DNA from: Clostridiales bacterium | Lineage (GTDB): Bacteria; Bacillota; Clostridia; Oscillospirales; CAG-272 | Length of the DNA stretch: 9,478 nucleotides | Reading direction: 5' to 3' | NCBI GenBank assembly: GCA_016280525.1 | Contig: JAEEGW010000315.1 | Coordinates: 1-9,478 of the forward strand | Shown: positions 1 to 4,862 of the stretch, piece after piece | Layout: every line of letters starts with the position of its first letter | How positions within the stretch are numbered: position 1 is the stretch's first letter | Position numbers and translations under genes: made by a program | Notes under the pieces: model-generated | What the model was told of the DNA's origin: nothing | Databases searched by the model: none | Seen by the model: only the letters and a program-made list of their open reading frames with translations

Positions 1-569
1 GACGTCGCAAGCGGCAGAAGCGTTTTTTTCATGTAGAAAAACATCTGCGAGAAAATGCCGAAATCGTAATTCGGCGTCGCAAACGTCAGGTATCTGCCGA
101 CCGTCATAAATCCGACGAACAAAGCGAAATACAGCGCCGCCGCGCATACCGCGACAATAAGAAACGGCTTTTTTATATCGCGCCGCAGAGCAGGAGCGTG
201 CCCGTCCTTGAAAACGTACACGCAGATAACGATAAGGATAAGCGACATGCCGAAGCCGTACCATATCGCCTCGGTTTCCCACGCCGTTAAAAGCGCGTAG
301 GCAGAAAACGAGACGAGCAGTAATAACCGCTCAACTTTAAGCGAATTTACAAAAGTAAATATGACGGAAAGCGCAAAATGAAAACCGAGCAGACACAGGA
401 TAAACGGCAGAAACGCGGTCTTTTTAAAAAACAGAGCGTTCGTAAACGGTACGGGAAAAGCGAGGAGCAGAAACAGAATACACGATAAAAACAGAGCAAT
501 AAAAAACCTTACCGTCAGTTTTTCCGCGGTATTCGTTTTTATCCTTTGCACTAAACCCGGTTTTTCCAT
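1..569 (-). CDS. DUF2079 family polytopic membrane protein (partial, C-terminus beyond left edge)
   Basis: This open frame starts at an ATG (567-569) and runs uninterrupted off the left edge, so about 189 N-terminal residues are visible. They hold a short polar N-terminus and about five hydrophobic segments (roughly residues 21-41, 52-72, 81-98, 104-121 and 135-155). After them comes TPNYDFGIFSQMFFYMKKT (residues 165-183), which I recognise as the signature of the DUF2079 predicted membrane proteins (pattern N-[FY]-D-x-G-x-F-x-Q). That family is thought to share the general layout of GT-C membrane glycosyltransferases, with the Asp in the first large extracytoplasmic loop. No substrate is established and I infer none. 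The start lies one base after the stop of the upstream lipoprotein gene, and the ribosome binding site AAGG sits inside that gene's last codons, so translational coupling is likely. It was too incomplete to be listed from ORF length alone; the family call rests on the motif and the membrane pattern. Confidence 0.82.
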   Translation of the reverse strand, partial: MEKPGLVQRIKTNTAEKLTVRFFIALFLSCILFLLLAFPVPFTNALFFKKTAFLPFILCLLGFHFALSVIFTFVNSLKVERLLLLVSFSAYALLTAWETEAIWYGFGMSLILIVICVYVFKDGHAPALRRDIKKPFLIVAVCAAALYFALFVGFMTVGRYLTFATPNYDFGIFSQMFFYMKKTLLPLAT

Positions 570-570
570 A

Positions 571-1494
571 TCATTTCCTTATGACTTTATAGCCCTCGCT
601 CTGCAGAACGGCAACGACGCCGTCATCGCCGACGAGCCGCGAGATGCCGAGCGCGAAAAACACGCGCTCCCCGTCGGACAGGCTTTTTTTCACCGCCTCG
701 GCTAAAGCTTTGTTCCTCTGCGTTATCATAATATCGTAATATTCGCTCATCCCGGCGGCAAGTTCCGCGTCGTTATACTGCGCGTTTTTGCCGGAATTTA
801 TGGAATAAGCAAGCAGATCAACGCCGCCCTCTTTATATACCGTGTCGTAATAGTCAAGTCCGGCGCTGCCTTTGTTTTTAAGCGCGGAGACGATGAAATA
901 ATCAACTGTTTTATCGGACAGGCGCAGCGTCATCTCTATCTGCTTTGCCTCTCCCTCTAACTCATATACGGTTTTTCCGTCGGTCTTCGCTTTGTTTATG
1001 AAATAAGAATCGGAGCCGAATTCCGCGCTGTAGCCGCATTTTTCCGTGTTGTGATGATCAAGTACGGAATAAAGATATATAGCGGCGTAGTTATCGTACT
1101 TTCCGTCGTAGCTTCCCTCGTATTCTTTTATCGCTTCGACCGCGGCGTCGTACGTGTCGGCTGAGAGGTGATCTTTTACCGTCGTCCCGTCGGTGTATTT
1201 ATAAAGATCAAGAATACCGTCATCCGACGGCTTCGTTACGTCGGCTTCCGCCGCCACGCTGCCGCAGTAAGCGTAGGCGTCCTCTATAACGTCGGCAAAC
1301 GGGTACATATCGGTATTTTTCGCCGTGTGTACCGTGCCGAAAAGATAACAGCGGTTCCCGTCCTTGTCTTCCACTATCCACATCGCCTCCCCGAGCCTGT
1401 CCTGCGGGTACGTCAAAGACAGACAGCCGGTAAGCGCGGCCGCCGTAAAACACGTTATGACGCATAAAAGCAAAGCGGATATCCTTTTTTTCAT
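571..1494 (-). CDS. TraB/GumN (PrgY) family lipoprotein, putative metalloprotease-like fold, second GxxH motif altered
   Basis: A 307-residue exported protein. Residues 1-24 form a lipoprotein signal (MKKR, hydrophobic core, lipobox LTGC with Cys24 as lipidation site), so it should be anchored on the outer face of the cytoplasmic membrane. The mature part matches the TraB/PrgY/GumN family, which is related to the Tiki metalloproteases: first GxxH motif GTVH at 53-56, the conserved acid in AAEAD near Glu83, KTVYELEGEAKQ at 174-185, an RN helix (QRNKALAEAV, 259-268) and the C-terminal block FFALGISRLVGDDGV (279-293). Family members usually have GxxH in that last block; here it reads GISR, so the second His is missing, which may mean loss of metal-dependent catalysis. 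Length is typical of the family. The ATG at 1494 follows a short GGGG ribosome binding site (1501-1504). It is the first gene of a minus-strand pair with the DUF2079 gene. The role in the cell is unknown. Confidence 0.85.
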   Translation of the reverse strand: MKKRISALLLCVITCFTAAALTGCLSLTYPQDRLGEAMWIVEDKDGNRCYLFGTVHTAKNTDMYPFADVIEDAYAYCGSVAAEADVTKPSDDGILDLYKYTDGTTVKDHLSADTYDAAVEAIKEYEGSYDGKYDNYAAIYLYSVLDHHNTEKCGYSAEFGSDSYFINKAKTDGKTVYELEGEAKQIEMTLRLSDKTVDYFIVSALKNKGSAGLDYYDTVYKEGGVDLLAYSINSGKNAQYNDAELAAGMSEYYDIMITQRNKALAEAVKKSLSDGERVFFALGISRLVGDDGVVAVLQSEGYKVIRK

Positions 1495-1522
1495 ACTTTA
1501 CCCCGAATGTATTTATATAGCT

Positions 1523-1550
1523 ATAATACACCAACAATATGCATTTGCAA
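1523..1550 (-). promoter_or_regulatory. Putative SigA-type promoter for the lipoprotein/DUF2079 pair
   Basis: Read on the minus strand there is a -35-like TTGCAA (1550-1545), a 16-base spacer and a -10-like TATTAT (1528-1523). This places the transcript start near 1516, about 22 bases before the ATG at 1494 and just upstream of the GGGG ribosome binding site. The surrounding DNA is very AT-rich, so chance matches are possible. Position and spacing are what support it. Confidence 0.45.
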
Positions 1551-1613
1551 ATAATTGTTTGTTAATAAAGAGTAAAAGCTAATAAGAAATGCGCGCGTCA
1601 TATTGCATAATAA

Positions 1614-1643
1614 AATTTATAATTTGTTTATTCAATTTATAAT
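1614..1643. repeat. 10-bp direct repeat AATTTATAAT upstream of the rightward promoter
   Basis: The sequence AATTTATAAT occurs at 1614-1623 and again at 1634-1643, exactly 20 bp apart, about two helical turns. The second copy ends 9 bases before the -35 box at 1653. It could act as an AT-rich UP element or as a paired operator for a regulator; AT-rich chance repetition is the alternative. Confidence 0.4.
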
Positions 1644-1652
1644 AATATGGCA

Positions 1653-1681
1653 TTGCATTTTTTGCCGCGTTATAGTATAAT
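1653..1681 (+). promoter_or_regulatory. SigA-type promoter for the LCP-like/glycyl-tRNA synthetase operon
   Basis: TTGCAT (1653-1658) and a perfect TATAAT (1676-1681) are separated by 17 bases, the optimal spacing for the housekeeping sigma factor. Transcription should begin near 1688, giving an untranslated leader of about 62 bases before the preferred start codon at 1751. That leader is too short for a T-box or a large riboswitch, and I see no stable hairpin in it. Confidence 0.8.
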
Positions 1682-1738
1682 AACAAATACTTTATAAGTC
1701 AGCGTATTATGATCAAACGATTTTTTGCTTTTGACGAA

Positions 1739-1743
1739 AGGAG
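1739..1743 (+). promoter_or_regulatory. Ribosome binding site deciding the start of the LCP-like gene
   Basis: AGGAG at 1739-1743 stands seven bases before the ATG at 1751. The earlier in-frame ATG at 1709 has no purine-rich site before it. This favours 1751 as the true start and makes the 14 codons between the two mostly leader sequence. Confidence 0.8.
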
Positions 1744-1750
1744 AAAGCTG

Positions 1751-2875
1751 ATGTTAGCAAGTGTAAAAAGCTTTTTGATAGCGTTTGCGGTGGCGCTTCT
1801 CATTTTCGGTCTTATCGGTTATTTCGCCATGCCGCAGATAAAATCTTTAGCGGACGGATTTTTCACCCCGGGCGAGGTGGACCCCGCGGATACGGAGACC
1901 GTCACGTACGTGGCGCCGGCGGTCCCGGACGCGCAGACGGGAATAATCGGCAAAAAAGCCGCGTTTGAAGATCACAAGAGCTTCACGATGCTCCTTATAG
2001 GATCGGATTATCAGCCCGGCGTATTTTCCGACTACCGCTTATCGGTACAGAATTCAGCGAATTTAGACCTTCTTTCAACGCACCAGCGTCATTATAAAGC
2101 GGACGTTATCATGCTTGTGAGATACAACGCTTCAAGCGGCATATTCATGATGTCCGCAATACCGCCCAACCTTATGGTCACGTCGGCGGGCATACAGATG
2201 CGCTTGGGCGAAGCGCTTGAGAAAAAAGGTGCGGCCGTGTTCACGGAACTCGTTTCAAGCGTAATAGGCATGTCGATAGACTATTATATCTGCTGCCGCA
2301 TAGCCTTATTTGAAGATATCATAAACCGCATAGGCGGCGTAAGCTACGACGTTCCTACGGATATGTACTACGTAGACGAAGAGGAGAGGATAGTAACGGC
2401 GGGCGCCTCGCGCGATCCCATACCGCTCGTTGTGGACGGAAAGATAGTTACCGACAGCGAGGGCAACCCGGTGATGATCCCCGCGGGCAGAGCGTTTACC
2501 ATAAACCTCAAACGCGGCGTTCAGGCGCTCAACGGAGAAAAAGCGGGCTGGGTGCTTCGCTACAACGTATATCCGAACGGTTTCGCGGGCAGACGCGAAA
2601 CGCAGGCGGGCTTCTTCCGCGCGCTGTTCGAATCGCTGTTCAATCAGGATAAACACGATCTTTTGTCCGGTATCGTGGCGCTCATAGGCTCGTCAGCCAC
2701 CGGAGAAACGAATATGACGGTAACGGATTTTGAGGATATCTCCGAAACCATGCTTTCGTACGCAAGGTACGATAAAACGACGGTCATCTTCCCCTGCACC
2801 GTGACAGGCTCCGGAGCGGAGGAAAGGATATCCTTCTCAAGAGGCGCCGTTTACAACGCGTACGATAAATTCTGA
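1751..2875 (+). CDS. Divergent LytR-CpsA-Psr (LCP)-like membrane-anchored extracytoplasmic protein
   Basis: A 374-residue protein from the preferred start at 1751 (388 from the in-frame ATG at 1709, which lacks a ribosome binding site). Residues 6-28 form one membrane anchor; the rest should lie outside. The order of blocks follows the LCP domain: FTMLLIGSD (78-86), ADVIMLVRYN (117-126), a SAIPPN turn (135-140) where active LCP ligases have S-I-P-R-D, IDYYICC (176-182), INRIGGVSYDVP (191-202), LNGEKAGWVLRYN (260-272) and GRRETQAGFF (280-289) where the family has D-x-x-R-x-x-RQ. LCP enzymes transfer wall teichoic acid or other glycopolymers from polyprenyl phosphate to peptidoglycan. Here the Arg-Asp of the IPRD turn is replaced by Pro-Asn, so that activity is doubtful. 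It is the first gene of an operon with glycyl-tRNA synthetase, 23 bp downstream. Fold assignment is fairly firm; function is open. Confidence 0.75.
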   Translation: MLASVKSFLIAFAVALLIFGLIGYFAMPQIKSLADGFFTPGEVDPADTETVTYVAPAVPDAQTGIIGKKAAFEDHKSFTMLLIGSDYQPGVFSDYRLSVQNSANLDLLSTHQRHYKADVIMLVRYNASSGIFMMSAIPPNLMVTSAGIQMRLGEALEKKGAAVFTELVSSVIGMSIDYYICCRIALFEDIINRIGGVSYDVPTDMYYVDEEERIVTAGASRDPIPLVVDGKIVTDSEGNPVMIPAGRAFTINLKRGVQALNGEKAGWVLRYNVYPNGFAGRRETQAGFFRALFESLFNQDKHDLLSGIVALIGSSATGETNMTVTDFEDISETMLSYARYDKTTVIFPCTVTGSGAEERISFSRGAVYNAYDKF

Positions 2876-2898
2876 TTCCCGAAAGGAGAGACATAAAA

Positions 2899-4296
2899 AT
2901 GAAAAACACCGAAAAAACAATGAATAAAATAGTCGCACTGTGCAAAAACAGAGGCTTCGTTTACGCCGGCTCGGAAATATACGGCGGTCTTGCAAACACG
3001 TGGGACTACGGTCCTTTGGGCGTGGAGCTGAAAAACAACATAAAAAAAGCCTGGTGGAAGAAATTCGTCCAGGAATCAAAATATAACGTAGGTCTTGACG
3101 CGGCGATACTCATGAACCCGCAGACGTGGGTCGCCTCCGGTCACCTGGCGGGATTTTCCGATCCTTTGATGGACTGCCGCGAATGTCACGAGAGATTCAG
3201 AGCGGACAAGCTGATTGAAGACTACTGCGCAGAGCAGAACATCACGCTTGACAAACCGATAGACGCGTTTACTCAGGCGGAGATGAAGCAGTTCGTGGAG
3301 GACAACAATATCCCGTGTCCGTCCTGCGGCAAGCACAACTTCACGGATATACGCCAGTTCAACCTTATGTTCAAAACGTTCCAGGGCGTTACCGAGGACG
3401 CGAAAAACACCGTTTATCTGCGCCCGGAGACCGCGCAGGGCATATTCACCAACTTCGTAAACGTCCAGCGCACCACGAGAAAGAAAGTCCCGTTCGGCAT
3501 AGGTCAGATAGGCAAGTCCTTCAGAAACGAGATAACCCCCGGAAACTTCATATTCAGAGTACGCGAGTTTGAACAGATGGAGCTTGAATTCTTCTGCAAA
3601 CCCGGCACGGACCTTGACTGGTTCAATTACTGGCGCACATTCTGCCACAACTGGCTGCTTTCAATAGGCTTGAAGGACGAAAATATCCGTCTGCGCGATC
3701 ATGACCCGGAGGAGCTCTGCTTCTACTCCAAGGCGACCACGGACTTTGAATTCCTGTTCCCGTTCGGCTGGGGCGAGCTGTGGGGCGTTGCGGACAGAAC
3801 GGATTACGACCTGACGCAGCATCAGAACGTCTCCGGCAAGGATCTTACTTACTTTGACGCGGAAACGAACGAGAGATATCTGCCGTACGTCATAGAGCCG
3901 TCGCTCGGCGTTGAAAGAACGGTTTTGTCCGTCCTCTGCGACGCGTACGACGAGGAAGAGCTTGAAGGCGGAGACAGCCGCGTGGTTATGCATCTCAGCC
4001 CGGCACTTGCGCCGTTCAAGGCGGCGGTGCTCCCGCTTTCAAAGAAGCTGTCCGAGCAGGCCGAGGAGATACACGCGGAACTGTCCAAGTATTTCAGCGT
4101 GGATTACGACGACGCCGGCTCGATAGGCAAGCGCTACAGACGCGAGGATGAGATAGGAACGCCGTTCTGCATCACGTTCGACTTTGATTCGCTTGAAGAC
4201 AAATGCGTGACCGTGCGCGAGCGCGATTCAATGGAGCAGGTAAGGATACCGATAGCGGATCTCGTCGGTTATCTTACGGAAAAGACCGCTTTCTGA
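2899..4296 (+). CDS. glyQS: Glycyl-tRNA synthetase, homodimeric class II type
   Basis: This 465-residue enzyme charges tRNA-Gly with glycine in the cytoplasm using ATP. The N-terminus CKNRGFVYAGSEIYGG is the typical GlyRS opening. Class II motif 2 is FRNEITPGNFIFRVREFEQ (208-226) and motif 3 is VIEPSLGVERTVL (331-343). A Cys4 pair (C93xxC96 and C140xxC143) flanks an insertion and could bind zinc. The C-terminal anticodon-binding domain spans about 365-465, with LSPALAPFKAAVLPL and GSIGKRYRREDEIGTPFC as landmarks. Length and motifs fit the single-chain alpha2 enzyme, not the separate GlyQ/GlyS tetramer, so the gene could equally be named glyS or glyQS. An AGGAG site at 2884-2888 precedes the ATG. 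No T-box leader is present: the 23-bp gap to the LCP-like gene leaves no room, so expression should come from the promoter at 1653-1681. The next gene starts one base after its stop. Confidence 0.97.
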   Translation: MKNTEKTMNKIVALCKNRGFVYAGSEIYGGLANTWDYGPLGVELKNNIKKAWWKKFVQESKYNVGLDAAILMNPQTWVASGHLAGFSDPLMDCRECHERFRADKLIEDYCAEQNITLDKPIDAFTQAEMKQFVEDNNIPCPSCGKHNFTDIRQFNLMFKTFQGVTEDAKNTVYLRPETAQGIFTNFVNVQRTTRKKVPFGIGQIGKSFRNEITPGNFIFRVREFEQMELEFFCKPGTDLDWFNYWRTFCHNWLLSIGLKDENIRLRDHDPEELCFYSKATTDFEFLFPFGWGELWGVADRTDYDLTQHQNVSGKDLTYFDAETNERYLPYVIEPSLGVERTVLSVLCDAYDEEELEGGDSRVVMHLSPALAPFKAAVLPLSKKLSEQAEEIHAELSKYFSVDYDDAGSIGKRYRREDEIGTPFCITFDFDSLEDKCVTVRERDSMEQVRIPIADLVGYLTEKTAF

Positions 4297-4297
4297 T

Positions 4298-4639
4298 ATG
4301 GGAGACGGCTGGTTTTTCCGATATATCAAGTCCAAAAACGCAAAGTCGATGCGGTATAAAAACGAGCTTGCTGCAAAGATCTGTTCGCATAATATGAAAT
4401 ACGTCACCGAGTCAAAAGGCGAAGCGGGCGACACCGTCATAGGGCGGGACTGCCTGTGCCGCGTTTCCGACGGATATTTCATTACGACGGACGGCAAGGG
4501 CGAGCTGATATTCCGCTGTAAAATGGCGGACGTCAAACTGTTTGAGCTTATGTCGCTTGACGGCGCGGTCATATCCGGACCTGACGAGGTAAGCGGAGAA
4601 GAAAAAGAGATCACCGCGCACTACTCGTATTACAGATAA
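4298..4639 (+). CDS. Small hypothetical protein coupled to glycyl-tRNA synthetase
   Basis: A 113-residue soluble protein that I do not recognise. It has no signal peptide or membrane segment. The N-terminal third is basic (GWFFRYIKSKNAKSMRYKN), then comes an AKICSHNMKYVTES segment. The middle (about 45-93) alternates short hydrophobic and polar runs (CLCRVSDGYFITTDG, GELIFRCKMADVKLFELMSL, DGAVISG), suggesting a beta-rich fold like small PH/GRAM-type sheets; this is inference only. The end is rich in Tyr (HYSYYR). The ATG lies one base after the synthetase stop and has no ribosome binding site of its own, so it is probably translated by coupling. A strong terminator follows directly, making it the last gene of the operon. 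The opposite-strand ORFs over this region are shadows. That it is a gene is likely from the tight spacing and the terminator; its role is unknown. Confidence 0.75.
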   Translation: MGDGWFFRYIKSKNAKSMRYKNELAAKICSHNMKYVTESKGEAGDTVIGRDCLCRVSDGYFITTDGKGELIFRCKMADVKLFELMSLDGAVISGPDEVSGEEKEITAHYSYYR

Positions 4640-4640
4640 C

Positions 4641-4668
4641 AAAAAGGCAGCAGACCGCTGCCTTTTTT
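4641..4668 (+). terminator. Intrinsic terminator of the LCP-like/glyQS operon
   Basis: GGCAGC (4646-4651) pairs with GCTGCC (4657-4662) around a five-base loop, preceded by five A and followed by six T. It begins two bases after the stop of the 113-residue gene. The A-tract and T-tract extend the stem and would let it also work, more weakly, on the other strand. Confidence 0.92.
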
Positions 4669-4676
4669 CATGGGGA

Positions 4677-4714
4677 AGAATTAAGAATTAAGAATTCAGA
4701 ATTAAGAATTCAGA
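4677..4714. repeat. 7-bp tandem repeat, AGAATTA/AGAATTC, about five copies
   Basis: Five heptads stand head to tail (4677-4683, 4684-4690, 4691-4697, 4698-4704, 4705-4711) with a partial sixth. The last base varies: A, A, C, A, C. There are no spacers, so this is a simple microsatellite-like array, not a CRISPR. It sits at the start of the non-coding convergent junction. Confidence 0.85.
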
Positions 4715-4741
4715 GTGCTGCGTCCCTTAGCATTGCTCGTA

Positions 4742-4789
4742 GGGGAGGGGTTTGTCCTCCCGTCTTGCAGGGGCGATCATTGATCGTCC
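4742..4789. repeat. REP-like intergenic element: two adjacent hairpins
   Basis: GGGAGG (4743-4748) pairs with CCTCCC (4756-4761) over a seven-base loop. Ten bases further, GGGCGATCA (4771-4779) pairs with TGATCGTCC (4781-4789), with one G-T mismatch or wobble and a very tight loop. Paired GC-rich palindromes between convergent genes resemble the short interspersed palindromic elements often seen in clostridial gut genomes. Copy number in this genome cannot be seen here. Confidence 0.6.
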
Positions 4790-4802
4790 GATTTTTTTCA
4801 TT

Positions 4803-4829
4803 AAAAAAGGGCGACCGGCGGCCGCCCTT
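4803..4829 (-). terminator. Intrinsic terminator of the dockerin gene pair
   Basis: On the minus strand AAGGGCG (4829-4823) pairs with CGCCCTT (4813-4807) over a nine-base GC-rich loop and is followed by a run of T (4808-4803). It lies 33 bases past the stop of the propeller gene and would end the minus-strand transcript. Its GGGCGA...CGCCC design resembles the nearby REP-like hairpin, so the terminator may derive from the same element. Confidence 0.8.
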
Positions 4830-4862
4830 ACAGTCAACTTGCCATAAGGCGAATTCAATTTG

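Noticed and set aside
2876..2898. T-box riboswitch ahead of glycyl-tRNA synthetase
   Set aside because: The gap to the upstream gene is only 23 bp, and the operon leader (about 1688-1750) is about 62 bases with no T-box-like structure.
3076..3648. 190-codon minus-strand open frame opposite glycyl-tRNA synthetase
   Set aside because: It is fully antisense to a highly conserved housekeeping gene and lacks any start signal or family motif.
4677..4714. CRISPR-like repeat array
   Set aside because: The units are 7 bp and directly adjacent with no spacers, and there are no cas genes nearby; it is a simple tandem repeat.
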